From NCBI GenBank assembly GCA_004352715.1, contig SCFE01000020.1:510890-574889 (forward strand): 64,000 bases of DNA. The letters are read 5' to 3'. Source of the DNA: Hofstenia miamia (lineage: Eukaryota; Xenacoelomorpha; Acoela). Of this stretch, positions 22,100 through 33,560 are shown piece by piece. The stretch's first letter is position 1; the number at the start of each line of letters is the position of its first letter. The notes beneath the pieces are model-generated. The model was given only the letters and a program-made list of their open reading frames with translations, had not been told where the DNA came from and searched no databases. The position numbers and the translations under genes were made by a program.

Positions 22100-24700
22100 G
22101 AATAGTAAAATGAAAATCAATGTAACCAAAAACATTGATTGCAAATGATATTAAACTACCAAAAATGCTTCAATACTTCACAGGAAAAGTAACAGGTACC
22201 TCGCAAACTTTTGCAGAGTGGCTCATAATTTTTGAGATATGTATTGCACAAAAACATGGCACAAAAGAAAATTAATGTGCCCATCTACATCTGCGAATTG
22301 AAGAAAAAGCTCTCAGCATATATATGAGTCTCAATGCTGCAGACAACTCCAATTGCAATTTACTCATTGAAGCTCTAAATAAGCATTTTGACAGTGAAAA
22401 TACTTGCAAACAATATCACATGCTCACTTATAATACCAAAATGAAAGATGATGAGGAAATTACCAAATTCATCTGAAAAGTTAGTTTTCTCGTAAAATTA
22501 TTAGTCAATGAATGCAGATATTACAAACAAGATTTATACTCATTTATTCATGATGGCATGTCACCCATATTCAAAAGATACTTTGAGAATAGGTGTGACA
22601 TTGATGGTCCACTTTAATCAGTAAATGTTTCAACATTTAACTAAGTTTTGAGAACAACTCCTGAGTGCAAAGAGAACTTGGTTTTGCAATATCTAAACCA
22701 CTCTTTGCTAGCAGTCAGAAAACTAACAATACTAAAATCAAATCTGCTTTACAAACTATGCTGTGGCATTGGTATGAAATCAGCTAACTACTCTACTATC
22801 CTAGGTTGAGAGTTTTGAGCTGATGCATGGATTTACCAATGCTAAAAAATAACCCCTCCAGCTGTTATACCCTATCCTAAAATAATTTAAAAGTGTCCAC
22901 CCTCAGCTGACCTGATACAGAAAACCTTTAAGAAGAGTCGTATAAGACTAGAGCACTAATTGATTAAGAATAAAGAAGCCCTAACTCTTGGGTGCATGTA
23001 GTGAACCTAGTACTTAGTAAAAATACTCTAAATTCAGTGTGTTTCTCATCTTGTGCAATCTAGGTGAATCATTAATAACAATTTTAATAACCAATGACAA
23101 GCAGTACAACAGCCCTAGCTGCACACCTAGCCTAAGTTTAAGTAAAACAGGCCAGCCAAGTTGTAACACGTCTGGGTGCCCTTTAACTAGCTGGAAAGTT
23201 AGAGACAAATAATTATTAAATAAAAACAAGTCCAAATACAAAGGCAAAACGATTTTACTGAGAATAAACTGAAGAGAAATAAATGAACAATTCACAGATA
23301 TTTATACAAATGAAAACCAGTAATTGTAAACAAAACATACCACATGAAAATATGAATAAATAGCTGAAAGGTAAAAATCAATTGTCTGCTAGAGTTTTAC
23401 CCCACTGTTAAATTAGCAGAAATTCATACCAAAAATATAGCACCATTGTCAATATGTCAAAATTACAATTGAAATAAATTCCAAATAATAATATTGAAAT
23501 TGAAATAAATGAAAAATTAAGAATACAACAGCAATGAAAGTCTTTATGCCACAATACCTATTGGCAGAATAAGATATGATGTAAGAATTGTGGTCAATAA
23601 GGACACACAAATAAGTACTTTCAAGCTTCACTTAAACAATGGATAAAAACTGATTTTACACTGCAGAAGATGCAGAAACAATACTGAAAGACACTGAAGA
23701 AGATTTAAACTAACAAGGCACCATCCTCAAACAGCAACTTCTTACAGAAAGAAATCTTATATCCATTACAATTAACTTTCTTAACTCAAAAAATACAGTA
23801 GATACAGTAGCTTCAATAACTATCATGTCTGATACTGGTTCTAATGAAATAGGATGGACATGAAATAATATGGAGATCTATGATTCAGATTTTGTCAATG
23901 TTTCAGGTGACTAAATTAACTCTAAATGAGAAAATTAAACATACCTATCTCAATATGACAAATACAATTCATTCAAGATTTCCACATTATGAACACGCAC
24001 TGCAATATTATCTCATACAAGATAATTATCAGAAAGGACTTTTTGTGTAAAAACAAATGCTTGATTGGTTTTGGAACTAAAACATTAACTGCAAAAAAAG
24101 GACAACATCTGCACCTCCCTGCAAACTCAACTTAGTACATTATCCAAATTCAACTAAATTGGAAATCTTTGCATTGAACTTCATCACTAGTGATTAATTA
24201 ACATCAAATCTAAAGAGAAAAACCCCAACCATGAATAAATTTTCCAAAAACAATATGGAACTAGCTTGAAAAAGATTATGCAACTCAATAACATCTTTAC
24301 AGTTTGAGATGGTTTATGCATTACTACAATTCTTAATAAAAGTGAAATATTCAATACCATCAAACCAAATCAACTGACAATAACTGAAATACCATTAGAT
24401 TAATTTGTAACTGAGCAAAAAAACTGAAATATTCTAGTGAAAACTGACCTATCAATACTACTAAGAATAAAATACTGCTGGTATCAAAGCAAACTCAATC
24501 ATACCTTAATGCTAATAAATGCAAAACACCAAAATACCTTAGCAAAATGTCTCTTATTAAAGGCAAGCTCATTCAGCCTTACTTTATTGCCCCTCACCAT
24601 AGTGCTAATAACTTCTCTAGGGAAATACAGGATAAAATCTCAAATTTACTCAGCACTAATAAAAATCAGATCTGCTATCCTACAACAATAGATGCAGAAA
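22100..24700 (+). pseudogene. Gypsy-like LTR retrotransposon gag-protease relic
   Basis: Forward-strand decayed polyprotein in the usual order. (1) About 22165-22720, capsid-like gag: LQYFTGKVTGTSQTFAEWL, then IEEKALSIYMSLNAADNS and LIEALNKHF, as in gag proteins where F-x-G and a W/F-E block precede an ALxxYxxL helix. (2) 23580-23618, a CCHC zinc knuckle, CKNCGQ-stop-GHTNKY, with the last cysteine changed to tyrosine. (3) About 23800-23860, an aspartic protease active-site-like SITIMSDTGSNEIGW (GAT at 23831). (4) About 24040-24160, FLCKNKCLIGFGTKTLTAKK, like the conserved end of retropepsin domains. Reverse transcriptase is not recognisable; 24437-24700 is open but unassigned. Many stops. Confidence 0.65.
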
Positions 24701-24719
24701 CGCGCCTGAAGTGAGCACA

Positions 24720-26190
24720 ACCATATTCTATGCTGAATGGATATGTCCTAGCGTGACATGAGAACACTTACAAAGTACAACTTCCATAACTTTTGAAAAC
24801 TACATTGTTTTTAGAAACATTTACATGCTCATGAAAAAAAAGCCTGCCTAAAATCTCACTAACATTGATTGGAGTCACTTGCTAATTATTCATTTCCTCA
24901 AGAGAAGGATATAATGAATGAAAAAATGGTTAGCAGAATTAACCTAATCTTGGTTCAAGCACAAACAATTATTTCCACATGCTCTTTCATGTATATCAAA
25001 AAATGAAAATTTAATATTAATGAATATATTGGTTAACAATTGTGTATATTGACAATTCCATGAATATTTCACTCAGTGCTGGCAATTAAATCTTTTTTGA
25101 AATGCGTTTGTTGGTTCTTGGAGTAAAGGAGAATCCTCAGTGGCTTTCAATTTTTGATAAATTTTATTAGACCTCCGTTTTATTTTGCAGAATCATTCAA
25201 TGAATTGTATCATGATTTCAGCAATAATAAGTTGCTGTGATAGTTGTATATTACATCTCAAATTTTTAGTAATTTATTACGATAGAATTTCGAAATTCTT
25301 AAGTACCTGTTTGGGAAATCAGTGGAAATTTTTCTTATCATAAATATTTTGTGCAACTGTTATATATGTTAGGGTAAGCAAATATTTTTTAAGTAGCTAA
25401 AATAGTGTAAATAAACAACCATGAAACATTTATTTATATATAAAATCCCTGAGGAGCAGAAATTTATCTCTAATATTATCATATAAATAAGATTAGTCCT
25501 GCAGTTCTTTTAATAAATCATTTTCAAGAAAAAATTGCTAATGATTTCTGTAGTTTTTTCTTTTCTAATTGGTTACTCTTTGTATTTGTTTAAAATTTCT
25601 TTAAACAGAAAATAATCTTTCTGCAAGATGGTGATCAAAATCCAATAGTTTGCATTTCAAATATTTGCAAATTTTCAATAATGCAGTCTATAAATCATGC
25701 ATTTCAAAATATTGAATAATTTTGTCGATCTTATTACAATTGAATGCATGTTGATGATGGAAAACTTGAGATAAATTACAAAGTTGTTCAAGATTGAGAA
25801 AACTTAGAGTAGAAATTGAGAACAGAAAATGGCAGCTGATGGAAATCACAGTTAAACTGCTCAAAGATTTTTTAAAATTTATTTCCATACATATGAACTT
25901 AAAATATCCAATTAATATTTGATTTTTTGAATGAATTGGTAGCACATTCCTAGAAAAAATTCGTCTTTGATTCACAATTGTTATAAATTTTCTAAATTCT
26001 GTAAAGGAAAGAATATTGTACAGGAATCTGTGAGATAAAAAATGCGAAAAAACCATATACCAGGTAGGAGCCTCGCTAAAATATATTTGTTTCTTGTACT
26101 GCTTGAATGTAAAAATGTTTCTGATTGATTTAAATAATAAATATCATGATTACTTTTGGATGATTGTATTGAATTAAAATATTTCGCGTG
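24720..26190. other. No gene recognised
   Basis: AT-rich. A 122-codon reverse frame at 25688-26056 and a partly open forward frame over the same bases have no motif I know. Confidence 0.4.
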
Positions 26191-26352
26191 GTTTTTTTAG
26201 GCTACTGTTCGACTATGTGATTGGTCACGCATGATCTATCACATTATCTATCACATTTTGATAAAATCGCACGTCTAACCATTACCACCGGATAATTAGC
26301 AATGTCACGTTTTCGTAATTTTCTACCAATCACGTAGCCTTAAAACGAAAAT
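26190..26352. repeat. Small inverted-repeat (foldback) sequence
   Basis: CTATGTGATTGGTCACGC near 26213 pairs with TACCAATCACGTAGCC near 26325: both ends carry GTGATTGGT beside a GGCTAC block in inverted orientation about 110 bases apart. Possibly a very short MITE or a decayed element end. Confidence 0.4.
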
Positions 26353-26715
26353 ATTTCAATGTGAAGCAATGAGCGGACTGCTTGCTTTCGTAGCTAAATC
26401 TTCGCGCAATGAGTTAGAAGAAAATGGATATAATTTTATCGTTTGAGTGAGCGTATAGGTACAGCATGAAAGCATTTGCTTGCTGTGGCGCAATCATTTA
26501 ATTATTTTAAAGCAAATCGTAATGAATTATTTCCTCATTCAATTCATTTATTAATTGATTCTTGAATTTTGTTTTAAAGCAAAACTAATAATTTACGAAT
26601 TGCACATTTTTACAATTCATGCAATTATGAATGAAATTCACTTATTAAAAAATTATTAGGCAAGCACTGCCTGCCTTGCTTACACGCACGAGCCGCCTAT
26701 GCTCTAGAGTAATAT
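26353..26715. other. AT-rich spacer
   Basis: No gene. The GC-richer segment 26655-26710 (AGGCAAGCACTGCCTGCCTTG) abuts the truncated mariner end and may be the edge of another insertion. Confidence 0.35.
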
Positions 26716-26839
26716 TTAGCCAGAAGTCACATGGTTCCATGTTGGAAGAGTAAAGAGCATTTCGAATTACGGGCATGCTATTTTTGGCTAGAAAAGTTTG
26801 AATCACATGGGCAGAATGAGCAGAAGCATTCTCATGGTC

Positions 26840-28331
26840 TAGGGTAAGCCCGTGCCCGGTCTGTAGCCCATACCCATGAAAATAGGCCCGTTGGCCTGTC
26901 CTTGCCCGTATGCTAAGCCAGTTATGCCAGTAGCTACATGATATTTGACTAAAATTTCTTGATACTAACAAGAAAACCATTAGCAGTGAAATTAAAAAGA
27001 AACATACTTAAACTATCATAGCTATCAATGAAGTTTACATCAATAAAAAATTAAGTTTTTTGTTGAAATCGCTGCGAAAAGTTTAACTTTACAACTATAA
27101 AATCATAGTTTTGAGCAAATTAATCTACAAGCTATGTCAACTATTGATAAGTGCGCTTTAAATATTATAACCATAATCAGGGATAGGATTTATATGCCTA
27201 CGGCATAACGCAGATTTTTATGCAGATTTGGACACAGTTTTCTTTAACGTATATTTCCATGATAGCTCGCATATTCCATGCTATTTCACACGCGAATGTC
27301 ACAGCAACCAAATATTTTACTGAATTTTATCACCTCGAAACTTACTTACTGGACAACAACTTAATGCAGGAATTGCGATTCATTATGGTATCTTTCAGTT
27401 TCGTTCTGAAGCTATAGCGCAACTGCAAGGGCGGTTATTTCTTTACAGTGAGTTTGAGATACTTGATAATGTCATAGAATTAATACAGGGAAAGACGTAC
27501 CCAAAGAAAAGCTGAATGCTTTACAGGAAATCTTGATTTAAATTCATGAGAACATTTGCACAAGCTATAATGAGAAATAAATCCATGCAGTTGATTTTAA
27601 TCCTTTAAATGTTCCTATAAATAGAAATATGATTCTAATCTAGGTGGGTCAAATTCAAACACCACAACGAATGTTTATGACTGTTGATTACTTGAAGCAT
27701 TATTTGCGTTTATTAGCATAAATGTGCATACCTTGGTAATTAAATAACTGTTCTCTTTAATGTAGTTTTTATACATATTTTAAAGCATATTTTCGAAATT
27801 TCGGTGCATTATTTGACGACGAATATTTCCGGATATTTTTAATCATATAAATCCGGGCCCTAACCAAATTGACAGCCCACCAAACAGTATGAATATAATT
27901 AAATTGAAATTGCACTGCACTGCTTGTATGACTTTGAAATATAAATAAATTACATTAATACGTTTTCTGAAGTTAGCTTCTTATGTTACAATATAATGCA
28001 CACAAGTACTATATTATTAATAATGCAATATCAGAAGATGACAATGAAATGGTATTCCTTAAAATTTATGAAAGCAATGAAATTTATGTGTAATATTTTA
28101 TGTACTACTTTGTAATTTCTACAATAAATCTACATGAAGGTTGGTATTACACCAAACACATGTACATAGATGTATAGAATAGACCTAATATGCATCAAAG
28201 AAATGATTTCAATATTATAGATAATTGAGTAACAACGACAAATATTCATGCAAAGCCCATATGCCCGCACCATGCCCGTGGTATAAAAGCCCGTGCCCAT
28301 AAACATTTGTCCGTGCCTATTACGGGCCCTA
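26840..28331. mobile_element. Non-autonomous element inserted in mariner
   Basis: About 1.49 kb separating two mariner coding halves. The ends are imperfect inverted repeats, TAGGGTAAGCCCGTGCCCGG on the left and TAGGGCCCGTAATAGGCACG as complement on the right. Both ends are studded with CCCGTGCCC-type repeats for about 80 bases (26845-26910, 28255-28325). The interior is AT-rich with no transposase. The TAGGG ends suggest a hAT-type element, but I could not find a matching 8-base target duplication, so the class is uncertain. Confidence 0.6.
27178..27862. mobile_element. hAT-type MITE, nested
   Basis: 685 bp with inverted ends: CAGGGATAGGATTTATATGC on the left and, as complement of the right end, TAGGGCCCGGATTTATATGA. 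Flanking 8-mers are ACCATAAT (27170-27177) and ACCAAATT (27863-27870), 6 of 8 identical, fitting the 8-bp duplication of hAT elements. It carries no transposase. It lies inside the 26840-28331 insertion, making a three-level nest with mariner. Confidence 0.65.
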
Positions 28332-29239
28332 CCCCAGATTATAGTGAAGCTGAAAATTCTTTGCAGCCCACATGTCTGGCCGGTTTCTCTGCACAGCAAT
28401 GCAAAGAAGTCTTAGAAATCCCAAGTAATACTCTTTATTGACTGTTTGTCATTCCGGCGCGTATTTGTGATAAACCATTCCCTGGTAATCAAAATAGCAT
28501 GTCAACATCACTTTGATGTTGCTGCAAACCTGTCTTGCTTTTGTAGGACTTGGAGATTTCAAATGCCTCTATTGTGATGATTGATACTTGGTTTCATGGT
28601 CATAACGGTCAACCCTAGTTTCATCACCAGTGATGATAGTGTTCATAAACTCTGGATCATTGTTTGCAAAATCCAGCATCTCCTGAGCAATTTCTTTCCG
28701 GAGTTCTTTTTGTAGCTCTGTGAAGAGCTTATGAATGAACTTGGTGACACTCTCTGCAAGCAAAAATCTTCAGTTAAGATGGCGTGCACTGACCTGTGAT
28801 TATTCCAACTTCATCGACAATTTCTCTTACTGTTAAACAATGACCTTCAATCACTGTTCGGCGTACCTTCTCTATCACATCTTTCGTTTGGCTGGTGAGT
28901 GTTCTTCCAGATCGTGGCTCACTATCTGATGACATTAAGCTATCTTTAAAGAGATTGAACCACTCCTTTATCTGAGTCTTGCTTAAAGCCTCTTCTCCAA
29001 AAAATTGTCGAATCTTTCAAATTGTGTCCATATGAGTATTGCCAAGCTTTTGGCAAAATTTATTGCAATACCTTTGTTCAATGCGTTCTGTCATTGAAAT
29101 GCAATTTTTCTCAAAACAAGAACTACGAGAATGTGCTATGCACATGCACAAAATACTTGATAGAGAAAGAATGGATCGGCTGATTGACTTGAAATGCCTC
29201 ACACAGACTTCAGTGATTATGAAATCATAATGCATCAAA

Positions 29240-29543
29240 ATATCTTAGCTCGCATGGCAGTATGTTTGACAACAAAAGGTCGTGTAATTTTTGAACAGAC
29301 CTCGTCCATTTTTAAGCTTAGCAATTTCTACGTATGTTCATGCATTATGAAAAGTTAAATCTTCTTTATATTTGTTAATATCAGTCTAAATATGCTAAAA
29401 CCATTCAAAATGTATATGGTTGCTTGTTAAAACAAATGAATTAAATTTGTGTGTCTGTCACTTTTTGCTGTGTGTCTGTTATTGTGTGTCTGTTACTAAA
29501 TGTATTTTATCACCGTCTTAGATTGTCTGTTACACAATGGGAT
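29240..29543. other. Spacer with short TGTGTCTGT repeats
   Basis: No gene. Three to four imperfect copies of TGTGTCTGTYA occur at about 29450-29500. Confidence 0.5.
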
Positions 29544-29759
29544 GTACGTGCAATGCAAGCAAAAGCTTTAATTATACCGACACAACTAAGATGTAAGACA
29601 AAGATTCAGCAGCTTTGATCCTTACACACGCAATTACTGGCTCGGAATGTTTTAAACCAGACCTAATTTCAATATTGTTGGGCAGTGATATTCCGCTCTC
29701 TAATGGAAATATGATTTGACAGATTACTACACATTCTGTATGTGTGCGGATAGTAGGGA
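29544..29759. repeat. 216-bp sequence repeated across a 21-N gap (left copy)
   Basis: Appears identical to 29781-29996. The two copies directly flank the N run, which is the signature of unmerged contig ends. No coding content. Confidence 0.9.
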
Positions 29760-29780
29760 NNNNNNNNNNNNNNNNNNNNN

Positions 29781-29996
29781 GTACGTGCAATGCAAGCAAA
29801 AGCTTTAATTATACCGACACAACTAAGATGTAAGACAAAGATTCAGCAGCTTTGATCCTTACACACGCAATTACTGGCTCGGAATGTTTTAAACCAGACC
29901 TAATTTCAATATTGTTGGGCAGTGATATTCCGCTCTCTAATGGAAATATGATTTGACAGATTACTACACATTCTGTATGTGTGCGGATAGTAGGGA
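29781..29996. repeat. 216-bp sequence repeated across a 21-N gap (right copy)
   Basis: Second copy of 29544-29759. It continues into GGATGGGATCCGGATAGTG and a run of GGATA-type repeats (29997-30075). Confidence 0.9.
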
Positions 29997-30289
29997 TGGG
30001 ATCCGGATAGTGATTTGAATATTCCAGATACTGGATAATTTCAGATAATTTAACTGCCGGATACCGGATAATATATTATTCAATTATTACTAGGACAACC
30101 AGAAATACGACTTTAAAAAACAAAATATGACCTTATTTTTATGACAAAATATGACGGAATTTAGTTAAAGATGCCCTAAAATATGACCATCCATTTTTCA
30201 AAATGATCCATTTAAGCAATATAAAACGCTTTTCTATTACTGAAAACAAGATATAAAACAAACACAAAAACTCTTCCATTATAATAAGT

Positions 30290-30830
30290 TAATTTTTTAA
30301 AGCAACTGCGTCATTAAATTATAATGACAGCACATACATTTCCATATATTTTTGTGGTTAAGATTTCTGTCATAGGCTATGAGTTTTCTTAACATAGGGA
30401 AACATTTTTCAACTGCAGCCGACGTCGCTTGATATTTTCGTAACTTGACATACAATTCCGATTAAATCTCCATCACTTTTCTTTCGATTATAACAGTGAA
30501 ACCGGTATTTTCTAATCAAGGGTGGGAGTAATGTCAACATCAGGTTTAATTTCAACTCTGTCAAACATTGAACAACTTTGATATTTTCATGATAGCAGCC
30601 TTAATTAACGCCACTAGATTTTCAACCCTCATACATTTTGCCTGAATACGCATGGCACTAAATAATATTGGCACTAAAATAATAATGTACATATATAGTT
30701 CCTTTAATATATTTTCAGCCGCCAACATCAGACGTGTCAACCAACCGACATTTTTAAGCTCAGTTCGTTTTAATTTTGGGTAATTGCGGCTCGAATCAGC
30801 TCGACTTGTCACTTACTTAAAATCTTTCAA
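30290..30830 (-). pseudogene. hAT transposase C-terminal relic
   Basis: Reverse strand. The most recognisable part, about 30440-30306, reads KYQATSAAVEKCFPMLRKLI, then AYDRNLNHKNIWKCMCCHYN, which fits the hAT dimerisation region where a (T/S)xxVERxFS block is followed by a DxR and a leucine/tyrosine-rich helix. The open frame 30812-30561 upstream contains KAAIMKISKLFNV and probably belongs to the same relic, followed by several stops. The rest of the transposase is absent. The superfamily call is moderately secure, the family unknown. Confidence 0.55.
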
Positions 30831-31120
30831 TGAGGCTCGTTTTAGCTCAATATTCTTATAACAGTTTTGGGCTCTCAGAAGTTTGTACATAGCTGTTCCT
30901 ATTATCCTAATATTTAATAAACATTATAAAATAAGACTATGAGTGAGGTATATTGAATGAAAGAATAAGAAAAATTTGCAAAATCAGATTAACAAGCAGA
31001 AATATAATTTTGCTTGGCTGAAAAGGCTTGTTGTATATTGAATGTGGTGCTCAAGCCAGCGACATTTAGCAATTGAACTCCTTGCACGTTAGGTCAAGAG
31101 GAACATTAATAAAAATTGAA

Positions 31121-31158
<38 letters not shown>

Positions 31159-31815
31159 CATTATTTAAAGCAAATTTACAATCTAGCATTAATTATATAA
31201 CATTCAAAGCTTAATTGCTTGTAGAGGAACAGTATTTTTCAGTGGAATATATACTGAAATGCAGGAAATATGGATGAAGTAAGCAAGGATTTTTCAGGGA
31301 TAACATTAAAAGCTTAATGACCTGCAGTGATTTAGTTAAATTTGGGAGAAATCAACTCTGAAATGCAGAACACCTAGTTTTTGTCAATGATCTCTCAGAG
31401 TGAGTGATATATTGGCTTCAGAAATAAAACCTTAGCTTTATTGCTAACTGTGCAATAGTAAAATATTGAATCTATGCTTATTAGCTTCAGTGGAAGTGTT
31501 TGACTGATAGCAACTATGTTAGTGATGAATGCCTTGCTTAATGGTGTACTTAGTGGAATATTTGCCTTCTACATTGCTTTAGTACAGGCAATGCAGTGGT
31601 TGTGCAAAACGATTTGGCTGTACACAAGGTTCTCCCTTGAGATTACAGTAATGTGTTGTGATGCATTGATATTAACCTAAATGGAATATTTGATATATGT
31701 GTTAAATTAATGGCAATTGATAGATTATAAATATCAAATATTTATAATGTGCAAAATGTTTTAGAATGGCAGCAAGTTTCCCAAGATCTGTTTGATTTGA
31801 TGGTAGCAATCACTG
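30831..31815. other. No gene recognised
   Basis: AT-rich, with a (TA)n run at about 31124-31155. From about 31200 base composition shifts toward the G/T-richer style of the next relic, but no motif is visible. Confidence 0.4.
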
Positions 31816-33560
31816 GTGATGGTGGGGAATGTGTCGCTATTAAGCCAAGGAAAATTATTCCAAGAACACAACAATGCAAAGTACTGCTTAAAAAGTATGG
31901 GTAATTTTAAAAGATTTAATATTTGCAATGTGTTTAGTATACAGGAGGAGACTATAGAGGACTCTGAGCCAAGCTCAGTTGTAAGTATGGATGGCTATGA
32001 TATGGATGGCCATGCTAGTGACTTTTCACAGTTTTCCCAATGGACAGACAAAATGTCCTCAACCAGCAAAGAGTATGGTGAAATGGCAGATTTCATGCTG
32101 CCAGAGGAAGTGCCCTCAAGCAGCAAACAGTATATTGCTTTCTTAGAAGTAATTTGCTAATTATGTTTTGAAACTTTCTAAAGCATGAAGACTTTTCAAA
32201 CTTAGTGAAGTCTTCAATTGCTCAATTTCTTGAGCAAAGAAATCACAGACAGGCAGAAAAGTGTGTTACAATTTAATTAAGCACAGGTCAAAAATTTTTT
32301 CAGTACTAGAAGTCTTGAAATTGAATTGGAGTTGGAGCAAAGAAACCTCACAAATGGCAATACAGAAAACACTGAAGTTCATAAAAAGTAAAATTTTACT
32401 TATTTGAATACAGGTCTGATTATTATTTAGAATTGACACACATGCATGAAGTTAATTTGACTAGGCATATAAAGGTCCATGGACTATCTGCAGCAGATTC
32501 CCACATGATGGTGCATCTGTTGACTAAGGATAAGGACAACAGTGCTGCCTGAATAAAATATTATTGATGTAATATTTGTTACTTTTTCACACAAAATAAT
32601 TCTAGCCACAGGAAGGCCAATTGCAGACCAGATTTCCAAGTGATTATTCAATGTAAAAAAGTTCTGAACCATAAAAAATCCTAATATTATTTAGGAAATC
32701 TGCCAGTAAACTACAGCAGGGAGCTGTCAAATTACAGCTACACTGAAGAAGTCCAGAAAATTTTAGACAATTTTCACAGCATGGAGAAAAAATAGTTAGA
32801 GGAAAAATATGGCAAAGATGATTGCTGCCTAAAGGAAAGTCTATCAGATCTACAGTGCCATGTAAATATAATTGATGTATATTACATCCAAAGGAATGTA
32901 TATATGTATATAGTGGTGTTTGTTTTGATGTATTATTTACATATATACAATTTAGATGAATTTCATTAAATTTATGGCAACCAAGACTCTCAGTTTTATT
33001 GAGTTTGATTCTGAAATGGCACTCAGTGATTTGATTGGAAACTTCAGAGAATCAAAGGATTGGGAAATTTCAACTCTCCAAAATTATGTAAGCAACTTTA
33101 AAAAGTTCCTTACTTATGCAATGAGCAGGGCTTTGAATGATTGGCCCATAAAGACACTGCATGTGGTTAAGGATTGACAAGGAAGATTAGCAAGATCAAC
33201 ACAAATATCTTCCAGATTGGTTAAGAATCTGTAGAAACACAATGAAGGCTCTTTAACAGGTATTCATTTTAGAATGAATAATGAACTTAACATGCTTTAG
33301 AAAATTGAAGATTATATCAGTGTGAAGGGAGTTAGCATTGATGCATTTTTTTACAAATGCATCATATGCTACCTCATTATACAGAGTGTTTGTCACCCAG
33401 CAATAATTGAGAACTTGACTTTGGCAATGTGGAGGAGGTATTGCTATTAAATCATTGAATTTTATTTAATTGAATACTATTTGTCAGCCAAAGGAATTGT
33501 GTAATGACTCACAAATGAAAATTATATTTTTAGATGTGAACATTGGAACCTCAAAGATGG
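31816..33560 (+). pseudogene. Unidentified gene-like relic, possible tyrosine-recombinase type
   Basis: Forward-strand pieces in a plausible order. 31816-32160 is open for 114 codons and acidic/serine-rich (ETIEDSEPSSVVSMDGYDMD). 32200-32880 is broken. 32956-33177 is open with DLIGNFRESKDWEISTLQNY and FKKFLTYAMSRALNDWP; after a stop come MNNELNML, VKGVSIDAF and HPAIIENLTLAMWRR near 33390-33440. The STLQNYVSNFKKFL segment resembles a core-binding domain, and the later IENLTLAMWRR is reminiscent of catalytic-domain starts in eukaryotic tyrosine recombinases (Crypton-like). That link is a hypothesis from pattern only. Repeated stops argue for a relic, though introns cannot be excluded. Confidence 0.35.

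Larger units (their letters stand above)
26715..29094 (-). pseudogene. mariner transposase, split by a nested insertion
   Basis: Reverse-strand mariner-type transposase starting at ATG 29092-29094 (MTERIEQRYCNKFCQKLG). In order: GEEALSKTQIKEWFNLFKD, SGRTLTSQTKDVIEKVRRTV and VREIVDEVGI (N-terminal helix-turn-helix region, 29020-28790, one frame change); 28763-28569 with IAQEMLDFANNDPEFMNTI and IITGDETRVDRYDHETKYQS, holding the first catalytic acid in GDET; then 28400-28332, ending RNRPDMWAAKNFQLHY. The frame is then interrupted by the insertion 26840-28331 and resumes at 26839 with DHENASAHSAHVIQTFLAKN and SSNMEPCDFWL (second acid and the PCDF block). The third catalytic position and C terminus are lost near 26720. 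Family length is about 345 residues. Non-functional. Confidence 0.85.

Noticed and set aside
25688-26056. 122-codon reverse-strand ORF
   Set aside because: No motif, AT-driven composition, and an equally plausible partly open forward frame; not enough to call a gene.
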